Part shown: positions 26,783-40,127 of the stretch, one piece after another
Position numbering within the stretch: the stretch's first letter is position 1
Layout of the letters: every line of letters starts with the position of its first letter
Source: Hesseltinella vesiculosa
Lineage: Eukaryota > Mucoromycota > Mucoromycetes > Mucorales > Cunninghamellaceae
Reading direction: 5' to 3'
DNA: 64,000 nt
Assembly: GCA_002104935.1 (NCBI GenBank)
Contig: MCGT01000001.1
Coordinates: forward strand, 1,133,001-1,197,000
Notes under the pieces: model-generated
Database searches by the model: none
Seen by the model: the letters and a program-made list of their open reading frames with translations, nothing else
What the model was told of the DNA's origin: nothing
Translations under genes and position numbers: made by a program

Positions 26783-27257
26783 TGAAAAAGGAAGGAAATA
26801 AAGGAGAGGTGGGGGAGAAAAGCGTCAGGTGGAAATAAATTAGCTGAGTGCGCTTTGCCTTGTATCTTTTGTCCTCGTCATGCTCCATGAAGGTCACCCA
26901 GTGGAAACCGACATTGAGGACAGCTTCCTACTTCCTGCTATGATTCAAAGCATCCTTATTATCATTTTTAGCACTGTGGCGACCTTTCTTTACATAATAA
27001 TGGTCATCGTTGCCTAGAACGCAGGCGCGGCCGTGTCAGAATTATCAACCTCACTCTTCTTTATTTGCACTTTTTTTGGTTTTGGTGTCTTCCTCCACGC
27101 ATGACACAGAAAAAGCACTGAAGCGACACCTAGCCATGATTTCAGAAAAAACCGTCACATAGAGATGAGAAGGAAACAGGAATATGCCCGAGTCATTGAT
27201 AAAGCAAACAAGGCTGGAAGCTTATCACATTTTATCGTTTTTGAGATAAAGGATATT
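26783..27257. other. spacer without recognisable gene
   Basis: 475 bp between the start of the DHHC gene and the stop of the sulfhydrylase gene, both on the minus strand. It should hold the DHHC promoter and the sulfhydrylase 3' end. No coding pattern or RNA gene was recognised. Confidence 0.4.
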
Positions 27258-29291
<2,034 letters not shown>

Positions 29292-29612
29292 TTAAAAAAG
29301 CAAGATCCAAGGGAAATGGTGTGATCTCGATATCATATGCACCTGCTCATGATCTCTTAACCAGTAAACTGGATCATGAAACACCGAACGATTGATTACC
29401 TTCATCAGTGCATACTTTTGGTAAGCCAAAGTTTGGACCAAGAAATGCGCCTTTTTTTCATTTCATTTCATGCTCCTACCTGCTCAATTCAATCGAGAAA
29501 ACCGCAGGCACTACCCCTCTGCCTGTTTTGGAAAAACAAGCCACCTCTTTTTTTCCTCCTCTCTCTTCTTTTTTTTTTTCCTCTCTTTTTACTTGTACTT
29601 GATTCCTTGACG

Positions 29613-32600
29613 ATGGGCAAACGAAAGACAGAAACAGAGGCAACTGAATCTGCCCTGACAACCACCGAAGAAGTCAACTTTCCTCGTGGTGGCGCCAGCA
29701 CATTGACCCCTCTTGAACATCGTGAAATCTCCAACCAAGTAGCCAAAGATCTCTTTTCCACAAAGGTAACATTGGCTTGCATAACACAACATACACACCC
29801 CTCATGCTTCTTTTAAAAATAAAATAGAAATCACCCAAGAAGCCTACTGGCGATGAACCTGCTAAAAAGAAACGTAAATCCAACAAAGGCAAAGCAACCG
29901 CCTCCGAAGAGCCCAAGAAGGATCAAAATGTTATGCAAGAATTCACCTTCAATGTAATTCAGAAAAAAGCTTCGCGTGATCAGCAAGATCCTATGGCCAT
30001 GTTACTTATCTTTTCTCTCCTCTAGAAATTGTCGGTCGGCAGCCTTGTCCTTGGTTGCGTGACCCAAATCAACGAATTGAACCTGCTTGTCAGTCTGCCT
30101 TGCCAATTGAATGGATCGGTCGCCATCACCGAGATCTCAGGCCCATTGACCAGTTTGGTGGAACTGGCAGCTGAAGACGAGGACGACGAAATCGAATTAC
30201 CCAGCCTGTCCGACCTGTTCTACATCGGCCAATGGGTCCACTGTCGTGTCATTCAGCTGGAGGAAACAAAAGGAGCCAAACGCATTGAGCTGTCACTCAA
30301 GCCCTCTGTTGTGAATGAAAATGTCCTCAAGGTCGATGTCTCTCAAGGCATGGTAAGTGTCACTAAAAAAAAAAAAAGGTCTCCCAGCTGACGTTTCGTT
30401 CTTCCAATTAGCTCATCGGTGCCACTGTCGAAAGCATTGAAGATCATGGTTATGTCATGTCTGTCGGTGTCAATGGACTGACCGCCTTTTGCAAGCACAA
30501 GGATGCCAAATCCTATGTCGAGCAATACAACCGCGACGAATCGCTGATTGTTGGCCAGTATGTTCAATGTCTTGTCAACTCGATCCCTGCCAACAAACGC
30601 TCTGTCCAACTGTCCATGGATCGTGACGAAATCTCCAAAGCAAAGGTAGGGGAGGAAAAAGAAGTCGAAAAGATATGCCCAAAAAGCGACTCACGTCTCT
30701 CCCTGTTCTCAACCAGGTACTGGATCCTTTCTCGACACTAAACTCTGTCACCCCTGGCCAAAAATTGACAGGGATGGTCCAAGTAGCCAATAAATCTGGC
30801 TTGCTGGTCAAGGTCAACGGTTTGTATGACGTCTACATCAACACCGCCCAGCTGCCCTACAGCGACCAGCCCATCGACGACACCTACCGTGTCAGCTCCA
30901 ACGTGACTTTCCGCACCTTGTTTTGCGACGTCCAAACCGATCAAAAGTTCCTGTTTGGTTCTTTATTGCCAACATTACTCGACCTGACCTCGCCTGTGCC
31001 TTCAGCTGATGCCGATGACGATGAAGCCTACCTTGGTCGCCGCTACCCCTATGGCGCCTTTATCGAAAAGATCACCATTGTGCGCGTGTCCAAAATCGGT
31101 GTCACAGCCGTCATGGAAGGCGTCGACAATCTCTTGGGTTTTGTTCATGTAAAAAAAAAAAAAAAAAATGGCCACTCGAGGAAAACATCATCACTGACCG
31201 GCCTCTCTCTATAAGATCTCCCAACTGGCTGACGAACAGCCTAGTCTGTTGCCCCAAGACTCGGGCCCATTTGCAGTTGGCACCACCCACCGTGCCCGTG
31301 TGCTTGGCTACAAACCCTTGGACGGCATCCTGTCCCTGACTCTGAAACCTAGCGTGCTGGAAGACAAGTACCTTCAATTCAGCGACATCGTGCCTGGTGA
31401 GATCGTCCAAGGTACCGTGCATAAATTTGTCGCCAACGGTATGTTGGTCAAACTGTCCCCTCGCATCACCGGCTACGTACCCTTGACGTTCCTGAGCGAC
31501 GCCACCCTCACCCGCCCCGAACTTAAATTCAAGATCGGCGCCAAGGTCAAGCCCCGTGTCATGGCCGTCGAGGCCGACCAGCGCAAGGTTATCCTCACCC
31601 TGAAGAAATCCCTCGTCCAATCCGACCTGCCAGCCCTGCTCAACCTCGACGATGTCAAGCCCAAGATGGCCACCCATGGTGTCATTGTCTCCATCAAGCC
31701 CAAGGGCAGCGTCATCAGCTTCTACAACAACCTGACTGCCTTTTGTCCTGCCCATGAAATGACCGAACAGGCCGCTGCCGTCAAGCTCCAAGACAGCTTC
31801 CGCGTGGGCCAAACCGCCAAGGTCTACGTGTTGTCTGTCGATGCCGAAAATGGTCAGTTGCTGGTCTCCATGATCCGCGACCAAGTCAGCGATGCAAAGA
31901 GACCCAGCAAAAAGGACCAAACCCAGCCTCGCTACACCCCTGGCGACATCATCAAAGACGCCAAGATCGACCACATCAAGCCCATGCAGCTGGTGCTCAC
32001 CCTGCCCAACAACGTGCCTGGCCATGTGCACATCACCAACGCTTTCACTTCCAAAGCCTTGCGCAAGCTCAAGGACCAGAAACAGCCCCTGTCCTCTTTC
32101 AAGGCCGGACAAACGGTTCAAGTCAAGATCCTGGCCTCGCACGAGACCAAAAAGAGCAACTACCTGCCTCTCACCCACAAGGACCGCCTCGGCAGCTTTG
32201 TCGACTGCTCGCTCATCCTTGACCAGGCTCCCAAGTCCGACGTGCTCAAGACTCTCTCGGTCGGCGACGTCGTTCCCGGCTTTGTCGCTCAAATCCGCCC
32301 TGACCACATGATGGTTGCCGTCAGCCCTCTTGTCAAAGGAAAGGTCCGCAAGCAACACATCTCTGTCGATCCCGCCATTGCCTCCCAACCCGGTAAACAC
32401 TTTGCCGTCGGCCAGGCTGTCAGTGTCAAGGTCCTGGCTGTGCAAGCCAACAAGAAGATCCTCGACCTGCGTATTGTCGACCAAGATGAAAAGAAGAGCT
32501 CTCTGTCGTACCCCTTGGCTGTAGATCAAGTGAAGGCTGACCAATTGGTCAATGGCCTCGTCACGGCTGTGGACGAACGCCGCCAAAACCTGACGGTGCA

Positions 32601-34397
32601 ACTGTACCACGGTGTATCTGGCCGTGTGCATGTCACTCATCTGGCGGATGTGTACCAAGACACTCCCACCAAGGCCTTCTCCATCAACCAAGTGGTGCAA
32701 TGCAAGGTGCTGGACGTGGACGTGGCCCTGAAGCGTATTGATCTGACCCTGCGTGCCTCACTTGTCCAAGGCGCCGCTGCCGACCCAGCCAGCCAAAAGG
32801 CCATTACCTCCGTCCAAGACGTGAACAAGGACGATGTGATCCAAGGCTATGTCGAAAACGTGGCCAACGGCGGTGTGTTTATCTCGTATGGTCCTCAAGT
32901 CCAAGCCCGTGTCAAGATTGCTCAGCTGTCCGATGACTTTGTCAAGGACTGGAAAGACTTGTACACTGTTGGTCAGCTCGTCACCTCCAAGGTCCTCTTC
33001 GTGGATGCCGATCTCAAGCGCATCGAAGCCTCGCTCAAGGAGAGCGTGGTCACCGGCAAGCCTGTGGAAAAGAAGAAGAAGAAGGATGTCGAACAGCAAG
33101 TGCCTGACGAAGAAAGTGAGGATGAGCCCATGCAGGACAACACCGATGTGTCTGACGACGACAGTGAAGGCGAAAGCGATGCCATGGAAATCGACTCGGA
33201 CGCCCAGAACAGTGACGACGCCATGGAAATTGAACAAGACGACGACGACGAAGAAGAAGAAGAAGAAGAGAGCGACGCCGACGAGCCTGTGGCTGCTTTG
33301 CCCATCAGCAACGGCAAAGCGTTCGACTGGACCGGTCAATCGGCTCTCCTTGGCCAAGACAGCGACAGCTCTGACGCTGACAGTGAAGATTCTGACGACG
33401 ACAAGCCCAGCAAAAAGAAAAAGAAGGCCAAGCAAGTGGTGGAAGACCGCACAGCCGAGCTGAGCACGGCTGCACCTCAATCCGTCGGTGACTTTGAACG
33501 TCTGGTTGTGGGTTCCCCCGACTCATCGTATGTGTGGATCAACTACATGGCCTATCAACTGCAACTGTCTGAAATAGAAAAGGCCCGTGCCATCGGAGAA
33601 CGTGCACTCAAGACCATCAACTTCCGTGAAGAGCAAGAAAAGCTCAACGTCTGGGTCGCCCTCATGAACTTGGAAAACCAATTCGGCTCTGAAGCTTCCT
33701 TAGACCAGGTCTTCAAACGTACTCTCAAATTCTGTGAACCCAAGAAGATGTACTTGCAGCTGGTCAAAATCTATGAACGTAGTGAAAAATTCGACGTAAG
33801 GAAAAAAAAAAAAAACCGGCTGAGACTGATCTATTTTTCATGTCTTGGCAACCTTTATAGAAAGCTGAAGATTTATGGAAGCAAACCATCAAGAAGTTTA
33901 GCCAGTCGTCCAAGGTGTGGACCATGTTTGGCCAATACTATTTACAACAAGGCAAGCCCGATGCTGCCCGTGACCTTTTGCAACGTAGTCTCCAATCGCT
34001 ACCCAAGCACAAGCGTAAGTGATGGAAAAAGCTATAGCTGAACGTGGGCTCAGCCGTTTCTTTTTTTTTAGACGTCAAGACCATTGTCAAGTTTGCTCAA
34101 TTAGAATTCAAGTATGGTGAAGCTGAACGTGGCCGAACGATCATGGAAGGTGTGATGAACAACTCGCCCAAGCGTGTGGATTTATGGAACGTCTATTTGG
34201 ATTTGGAAATCAAGGCTGGCGACCATGGTCTGACGCAGCGTCTGTTTGAACGTGTGACCTCCATGAAATTCTCTTCCAAGAAAATGAAGTTCCTCTTCAA
34301 GAAATGGCTGCAATTCGAAAAGAAATATGGCTCTGATGATGATGTCGACCTCGTGAAGCAACGCACCTTGGCCTATGTGGAAAGTCTCAATGCGTAA
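29613..34397 (+). CDS. RRP5: rRNA biogenesis protein RRP5
   Basis: Nucleolar factor needed for cleavages making both 18S and 5.8S rRNA. It starts at 29613 (MGKRKTETEATESALTTTEE) with a basic, Lys-rich tail, then about a dozen S1 RNA-binding repeats (for example KLSVGSLVLGCVTQINELNL, VGQYVQCLVNSIPANKRSVQ, IVPGEIVQGTVHKFVANGML, VQGYVENVANGGVFISYGPQ-like units). A long acidic linker (about 33100-33420) is followed by C-terminal HAT/TPR-like repeats: FERLVVGSPDSSYVWINYMA, KKMYLQLVKIYERSEKFD, LEFKYGEAERGRTIMEGVMN. It ends LAYVESLNA at 34397. Most of the middle is one 2.5-kb exon; the flanking introns often have an A run right after GT. An AATAAA lies at 34588. Complete by family order. Confidence 0.95.
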
Positions 34398-34587
34398 AAA
34401 AAAAGCTCGTTTTTCATATCCTTTCCATTCCTCTCCTCTCTTCCCATTGCTCTTTTTTTTTTCATTACTTCATATATCCTCCAACTAGTTGATGTCTCTT
34501 TTTTTTTTTCATTTCTTTCTTTCTTTCTTTCTTTTTTTCCCCCTCATTCATGTGTACCTTATCTGCATCGCTCGCAAATCAAAAAGA

Positions 34588-34593
34588 AATAAA
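34588..34593 (+). terminator. polyadenylation signal of RRP5
   Basis: AATAAA 190 bp past the stop, after a strongly T-rich 3' region and only about 65 bp before the VPS28 start codon, so the two genes are very tightly spaced. Confidence 0.45.
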
Positions 34594-34657
34594 AAAATCC
34601 TGACCTTTTTTTTCGCTCTTTTTTCAGCTCTTTTTTTTTTTTTTTTTGATTGCTAGC

Positions 34658-35747
34658 ATGGCTTACACTGATACAAAGGATGTTCCCCCTCAATATGCTC
34701 CCGACTTTGTGAAATCAAGTAAGGAATGACAACATCGGCAAAGCTCATGATACTGACTTTATTATGTCTTCTTTAGACATAAACTTAGATGAGGTAACAA
34801 GATTGTCTTTTTTAAAACATAACTCGCCCACGCTGGCAAAGCCAGTTGCCCCTCTCACTTTACATTTACAACAATGACAGGAATTACGTCTCTTCAATAA
34901 CAACAAGGAACGAGAAAAATATGATAACATGGCCGATCTCTTTTCCATCATTGTCCTCATGGAGCATTTGGAAAAGGCGTTCATCCGAGACTCCATCACC
35001 GCTGACGAGTAACGCTATGCTCGCTTTTTTTTAATTATTTGTTGGCTTACCTTTATCTTCTTGGCTCACCAGGTACACTCCTCAATGTGCAAATCTGATT
35101 GCCAAATATAAAACCACAATGAACTTTCTTGCGGACAGCGTCACCAATCTGGATACGTTTATGAATGACTACAAGGCAAAGAATGCAGCGCTCCGCCCAT
35201 ACAAAAACGCCCAACTCACTCGAGCCTTTTTCTTTTTCCCTTGTAGCTTAGCTGCCCTGCAGCTGTCAATCGATTCAGAATCGGCGTGCCTGCGACTTAT
35301 GAGCATGCTGTTGAAGAAAACGCAAAAAACAACCGAGGCAAGGCGACGTTGTACGTGGCCGAAAGTGTATCGGTAAGGCAGCAGTCAGAGAGAAGGAAAG
35401 AAGCGCAAAACCCGGCGGGATGGCTGACGCATATTTTTTTATTTCATGTGGTTCATTATTAGCACTTTATTACCTTGCTGGATACCTTGCGTGTGAACCG
35501 GTTGGCTGTGGATGACATCCACCCTTTGCTAGAAGATCTCATCAAGGCCCTGAACAGCGTACCTGGCCTGCCTCCTGACTATGAAGCCAAGGCTGTCGTG
35601 CGGAAATGGTTGATTGTCCTTAATGGCTTGAAAGCCTCTGATGAGATTACTGCCGATCAGGCACGACAGATGGTCTTTGAGATCGAACGTAGCCACAACA
35701 ACTTTTATCGATGGCTCAGTGGCGATCATGAAGACACCAACGAATGA
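34658..35747 (+). CDS. VPS28: ESCRT-I subunit VPS28
   Basis: Endosomal sorting subunit linking ESCRT-I to ESCRT-II. Exons joined: MAYTDTKDVPPQYAPDFVKS, INLDEE, ELRLFNNNKEREKYDNMADL with FIRDSITADE, the N-domain YTPQCANLIAKYKTTMNFLA, then LSCPAAVNRFRIGVPATYEH with LYVAESVS, and the C-terminal helical domain FITLLDTLRVNRLAVDDIHP through FEIERSHNNFYRWLSGDHED. The intron at 35176-35246 uses a GC donor (AAG|GCAAAG) and TAG acceptor; reading through it shifts the frame and destroys the conserved LSCP block. An AATAAA is at 35773. It is full length by comparison with yeast and animal VPS28. Confidence 0.93.
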
Positions 35748-36290
35748 TCGCTTTGCTTTTCCCTCCTGTACAAATAAACACTACATCGTATACCACATAC
35801 CACAATGAACAAATCGAGCATGGAGTAGATTTACCTTCTCACTTCTCCCAACACTCGGGATAACCTGAAAAAAAAAAATCGATCTGCGCGTTTGCCCACC
35901 CTGCCAGTCAGCGATTTAGGTAAACGTCAGACTGAACCAGCTTTTTTTTTTCTCTTGGAATGGCATTCCAGTATCAAAATAACCATTTGACCAAAGGGCT
36001 CGTTGAGGACATTGGGGACCATTGGGTTGCCCTGAAGGCCAAAAATCTGAACATGTGATTTGACAGGAGCGGAGATTCGCCTTTGGTGCTGGCTTGCTCT
36101 CATTTTCAACGTCGCCCTCTTGAACAGGCAGGGCCTGCGCCTACGCATCCGAATCACAATAGGACCATACCCTGGTAGCAACATCGCAAAAGAACCCTGC
36201 CCAAAAAGAAATCCTCATGAATGTTCACGCATTTGCGCTGTTTTTATTCTATTTCTATCAAGATGTGGGACGATGAAGGGGAGTGGCGTT
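35748..36290. other. convergent spacer with an unassigned 85-codon minus-strand frame
   Basis: Contains the VPS28 poly(A) signal at 35773-35778 and a minus-strand AATAAA at 36243-36248 suited to the seryl-tRNA synthetase gene. A minus-strand frame at 35927-36184 (MLLPGYGPIVIRMRRRRP, later QIFGLQGNPMVPNVLNEP) has no recognisable family and sits downstream of another gene's end. I would not call it a gene without transcript evidence. Confidence 0.3.
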
Positions 36291-37742
36291 CTAGGCAGGC
36301 GGCGAGGGGGTCCAAACAGTAGGCTGGCCAGGCAGCCAGGGCTGGAGGACGGCTGGGATAAGCACAGAGCCATCGGGCTGCTGGAAGGATTCCACGAGGG
36401 CAATGAGGACGCGCGGGACAGCCATGGCGGTACCATTCAGGGTATGACAGAACAGGGTGTTTTCTTTGTGCTGTTCGGGGTGGGTGGGTCGGTAGCGGAT
36501 GTCGAGCCGGCGGGATTGATAATCGGTGCAGTTGGAGGTAGAGGATATCTCGCCCCAGGCTTGGCGGCCCGGCAGCCAGGCTTCAATGTCAAATTTGCGA
36601 TGCGCACTAGCACCCAGTTCATGGTGAGGCATGTCCAGCACACGGTAGGTCAGGCCCAAGCTGGAAAAAATATCTTCTTGCAGCGCCACCAGGTCGTGGA
36701 GAAGGGTATCGCTTTGGTCGGGCGTCGACACCACAAACAGTTCTAGCTTGGAGAACTGGTGTACACGGTACAGGCCGCGGGTTTCCTGGCCGCGGCCACC
36801 AGCTTCACGTCGAAAGGCGTGGCCAAAACCAACAAAGCGTCGAGGAAGGGATGCTTCAGGAAGCACCTGCTGCGCGCACTTGCCGGCCAGCGCGATTTCT
36901 GCAGTGCCAACCAAGCTCAGGCCGTCTTTGTCCTTTGGGTCGTCTTGTTGGATCTTGTAGATCTGCTCGCTTTCGCCACGGCGAGGTTGGAAGCCACAGG
37001 CATGGACCACGGACGTGCGCACCAGATCAGGCGTCATCAGTGGGTAGAAGCCATGGGCAACGGCCTTTTGCATGGCATACTGAACCAAGGCCAGCTCCAG
37101 TAGGGCGCCCATGCCTTGCAGGTAGTAAAAACTGGCACCCGAGACCCGACTTGCTTGTTCCAAGTCCATGAAATGCAGATGGTCATTCAGTGCGACGTGA
37201 TCGAGACAAGAAGAGCTCATGGGCGGGCCATTGACTTGCTTGACCAAGACAGGCTCATTGGCAGGTGCATCAGGGTGGATGGTATTGGGAAGAGACAGGG
37301 ATTGTTGTAGCAGCTGTGATTCCACCTGGTCGAGCTGCTGTTCACATGACCGGATCGATTGCTTCAGGACTTGGGCGTGCTGTCGTTGGTCTGTGATGGA
37401 TGGGGAGGGCTGCTGCTTGTTGCGCTGTTTTTGGGCTAGGGCCAGGCTCTTGGACAGTTTGTTCTGCTGCGAGCGAAGATCGATCAGCTGCTGGTACAGC
37501 GCTCTGCGGTCAGTACACAATTGTCGGTAGGCATCGGGATTGATTGGATCGTAGCGTCTGGATTGCCCACTGCTGACGTACACGTCCATCTGTTCTGCCA
37601 GTTGTGCATAGTTGAAGCGAGGCTGGACGACCAGGGGTGGCGATTGTTGCTGTGGTGTGGAGTAGCTTCGTGTCGATCGATGCTGCGCACGGTATCGTAT
37701 GGTAATGTGTCTTGTCCATGCATACAGCCGTGGATGTATCAT
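36291..37742 (-). CDS. seryl-tRNA synthetase, mitochondrial type
   Basis: Class II synthetase charging tRNA-Ser, here probably in mitochondria. One exon of 483 codons, unusual for this window. It starts at 37742 with MIHPRLYAWTRHITIRYRAQ, an Arg-rich acid-free leader ending near STRSYSTPQQQ, like a cleavable presequence. A coiled-coil tRNA-binding arm follows (about residues 75-150: LRSQQNKLSKSLALAQKQR through LDQVESQLLQQS). The catalytic core has TAEIALAGK, motif 2 FRREAGGRGQETRGLYRVHQ, EISSTSNCTDYQSRRLDIRY, and motif 3 NGTAMAVPRVLIALVE. A minus-strand AATAAA lies 43 bp beyond the stop. The two-enzyme logic (separate cytosolic SerRS elsewhere) is inferred. Confidence 0.92.
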   Translation of the reverse strand: MIHPRLYAWTRHITIRYRAQHRSTRSYSTPQQQSPPLVVQPRFNYAQLAEQMDVYVSSGQSRRYDPINPDAYRQLCTDRRALYQQLIDLRSQQNKLSKSLALAQKQRNKQQPSPSITDQRQHAQVLKQSIRSCEQQLDQVESQLLQQSLSLPNTIHPDAPANEPVLVKQVNGPPMSSSCLDHVALNDHLHFMDLEQASRVSGASFYYLQGMGALLELALVQYAMQKAVAHGFYPLMTPDLVRTSVVHACGFQPRRGESEQIYKIQQDDPKDKDGLSLVGTAEIALAGKCAQQVLPEASLPRRFVGFGHAFRREAGGRGQETRGLYRVHQFSKLELFVVSTPDQSDTLLHDLVALQEDIFSSLGLTYRVLDMPHHELGASAHRKFDIEAWLPGRQAWGEISSTSNCTDYQSRRLDIRYRPTHPEQHKENTLFCHTLNGTAMAVPRVLIALVESFQQPDGSVLIPAVLQPWLPGQPTVWTPSPPA

Positions 37743-37989
37743 TGTTGGAAAATAAAAGAGGACAGGCTAATGCGAAAAAAAAAAAAAAAAAAGAGAGAGA
37801 AAAACAACAAATTCATTTATTTCAAAAAGCATTATTTTGTAGATGTATGAAAAAACTATACAATAAGAAAAAAGGGGATAAAAAAACAACAACAACAACA
37901 TACACAATAAGGAGGCACCATAAAAAAAGAGAGAGAAGAGGGAATCATTTAACTAGGGCTTGGGATCGATAAAAAAAAAAAAAAAAAGT

Positions 37990-39720
37990 CTACATGATGG
38001 TGCAGTCCGAGTCCTTTTCATTGGGGCGGCCTTGGGGATCGCGGGTGTGCTTCCTTCGTTGTTGCATGCCGCCGTGCTTCTTGAGTTCGGTGAGTCGTTG
38101 CATGGCGCGGCGGTTGTTTTGGGCAGCGGAACGCATGTACCAGCGTCTTGCTTCGTCCAAGTTGGGCTTGACACCAACGCCGGTTTCGGTGTAGTAACCA
38201 ACAGCATACTCGGCCTTGGCGTAGCCTCGATCGGCAGCCTTGCGGGCCCAGAGGTAGGCTTCGCTGTCGTTTTGCTGCAGGATCCCGTCGGCGCCTGTGA
38301 GATACCAACCAGAGAGGGCCAGTTCGGCTTCGAGGTCGCCTTGCTCGGCAGCTTTGGAGTACCAGGCAATGGAGCGTCGAGGGTCGATGGGGCAGTTCAA
38401 AAAGCCGTTTTCGTAGGCGAGACCGAGCTTGAATTGGGAGGGAGCATAACCATACTGGGCAGCGGTGGTGAACAGGTCGCGAGCATAGTTGGGATCGGGA
38501 ATGACAGATGGCACGCCTTCTTTTTCAAAGGCCACACCAAGGTCATGCAGGGGCTGGGGGTAGTCTTCGTCGACGAGGCCGGCGGCACGTTCGAGCCAGC
38601 TCATGCCTTCGCGGGGGTTGCGCTGTTGGCCAAGGGTGCCGCGGAGTAGGATCATGCTGAGCTTGTGCATGGCACGCACATCACCGAGATTGGCAGCCTT
38701 GCGATAGAATTGGATAGCGTGACCATTGTCCTTTTTGGTGCCAGCGCCCACCTCATAACACACAGCCACGCGGTAGGTGCAACCCGGGTGACTTTGCTTG
38801 CTGCCTTGGAGATAGAGCGAAAAAGCCTTGTCGGCGTCGATGGCTAAGCCGAGTTTGCCACTTCCGTAACAATCCGCCAGGTAGAATTGAGCGTCGCCAT
38901 AGCCGGTCTTGCCGACGCCATTGTTGGCCAGCTTCTTGGCGATGCGCTGGGCCTCGGCATACATGGTTTCCTTGATCTTGCGATGCTTCTTGGGGTCCTT
39001 TTCGGTGTTGGCAAGGACGACAGGCATGACAAGCATCATGTATTTGACCAGGTCGAGCATGGCACGAGGGTCATTGCTCTGCATGGCTTCGGCACGGAAT
39101 CGCTGGAGGTTTTCCATAGAAGGAGGGGGGAATTGGCTGGAGGGTGTACGACGGCCAGCTTGGCTGGCAGCCAAGACGGAGCTGTCAGGCATGTAGGCAT
39201 TGTCGAGGGCTGGAGGGGGCTGGGGCTGTCCGTAGCCCATCATCATGGGTGTGCCAGGAGGAGGACGCATCATGGGTGTACCGGGAGGAGGGCCGGGTTG
39301 GCTGTAACCCATCTGTGGGGATGGTGCATATTGGGGCCGAGGGGTCATTTGAGCGGTTGGATAATAGTAATTAGGGCCAGGAGGAGGTGGCATGTTGTAG
39401 TAACCTTGGGGAGGTGCGGGTCGGTAGCTGGCAGGGCCAGCTGGATAACCGTTGGGCATAGCAGGGCGGGTCATGGGTGTGGCAGGAGGCCAGGCAGCTG
39501 GAGGCTGCGCTTGAGGTTGTGCAGATGGAAGGGAAGCATCTCTTTTCAAAGGCTCATCGGCTTGGTCGTTTTTTTGCGAGGAACCGGATAGACGATGGGA
39601 TGAGGCTCGGTCGGATGATAAAGAGGCAGATGACTGATTCAGTGACAGATTCTCTAGCTTTAGTTCATCGACAGCTGGCACAGCAGTGGACTGAGGCGCG
39701 GGTTCTTCATGGGTAGCCAT
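37990..39720 (-). CDS. Sel1-repeat protein, SKT5/CHS4-like chitin synthase activator
   Basis: Likely regulator that recruits or activates a chitin synthase at the membrane. A single 576-codon exon starts at 39720 (MATHEEPAPQSTAVPAVDEL). Residues ~1-210 are Ser/Pro/Gly/Tyr-rich and disordered (PPQGYYNMPPPPGPNYYYP, repeated PGTPMM). Residues ~215-560 hold a row of Sel1 repeats, such as AQFYLADCYGSGKLGLAIDA, AIQFYRKAANLGDVRAMHKL, SIAWYSKAAEQGDLEAELAL and EARRWYMRSAAQNNRRAMQR. The protein ends KDSDCTIM: a CAAX prenylation motif, as in yeast Skt5/Chs4. The repeat domain plus CAAX end supports this assignment over generic Sel1 proteins. A minus-strand AATAAA lies at 37816. Head-to-head with the WASP gene, 407 bp apart. 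Confidence 0.85.
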   Translation of the reverse strand: MATHEEPAPQSTAVPAVDELKLENLSLNQSSASLSSDRASSHRLSGSSQKNDQADEPLKRDASLPSAQPQAQPPAAWPPATPMTRPAMPNGYPAGPASYRPAPPQGYYNMPPPPGPNYYYPTAQMTPRPQYAPSPQMGYSQPGPPPGTPMMRPPPGTPMMMGYGQPQPPPALDNAYMPDSSVLAASQAGRRTPSSQFPPPSMENLQRFRAEAMQSNDPRAMLDLVKYMMLVMPVVLANTEKDPKKHRKIKETMYAEAQRIAKKLANNGVGKTGYGDAQFYLADCYGSGKLGLAIDADKAFSLYLQGSKQSHPGCTYRVAVCYEVGAGTKKDNGHAIQFYRKAANLGDVRAMHKLSMILLRGTLGQQRNPREGMSWLERAAGLVDEDYPQPLHDLGVAFEKEGVPSVIPDPNYARDLFTTAAQYGYAPSQFKLGLAYENGFLNCPIDPRRSIAWYSKAAEQGDLEAELALSGWYLTGADGILQQNDSEAYLWARKAADRGYAKAEYAVGYYTETGVGVKPNLDEARRWYMRSAAQNNRRAMQRLTELKKHGGMQQRRKHTRDPQGRPNEKDSDCTIM

Positions 39721-40127
39721 GAAGAGAAAAAAAAAATAGAAAAAATAGAAAAAAAAGGAGAAAAAAGCGCAAATTTTTTTGCTCGTTCTTTCTTTTTTTG
39801 GACATCCGAATAAGGGAAGATGGCTGGACTCGATGAAATGGATGAGTAAAACCTCTGGCCACTAAGCAACCTCGTCTACTTATGAAAAGATGTCAAATAA
39901 ATAAAAAAAAGAGAGGGAGAGAAAAGTTGCAATGTCACGATCTAGGTTTTGGAGTCACAAGCTTGGCATTCACAGGGCTTTCAAAAAAAAAAATGGAAAT
40001 GGCCAATTCCTGTTTATGGGCGGAACGCCAAGATCATTGGCCGATTTTAGCACCTGCGCTCTGGCTATTTTGCGAAGCGGTGCCTTTTTTTCTTTCTTTC
40101 TTCTCTTTCACATTATTAAACACTTGG
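39721..40127. promoter_or_regulatory. shared divergent spacer, SKT5-like / WASP
   Basis: 407 bp between two divergent start codons, with A-rich sequence beside the SKT5-like start and a T/C-rich tract (40085-40115) just before the WASP ATG. Both products act at sites of polar growth, so co-expression is possible but is only inferred. Confidence 0.4.

Noticed and set aside
31111..32700. A 529-codon open frame antisense to RRP5
   Set aside because: It mirrors a long, C-ending-codon exon; the plus strand has clear S1 repeats with splicing, while the antisense translation is low-complexity and matches no family.
36060..36746. 228-codon plus-strand frame
   Set aside because: Mostly antisense to the seryl-tRNA synthetase motifs 2 and 3; no family resemblance.
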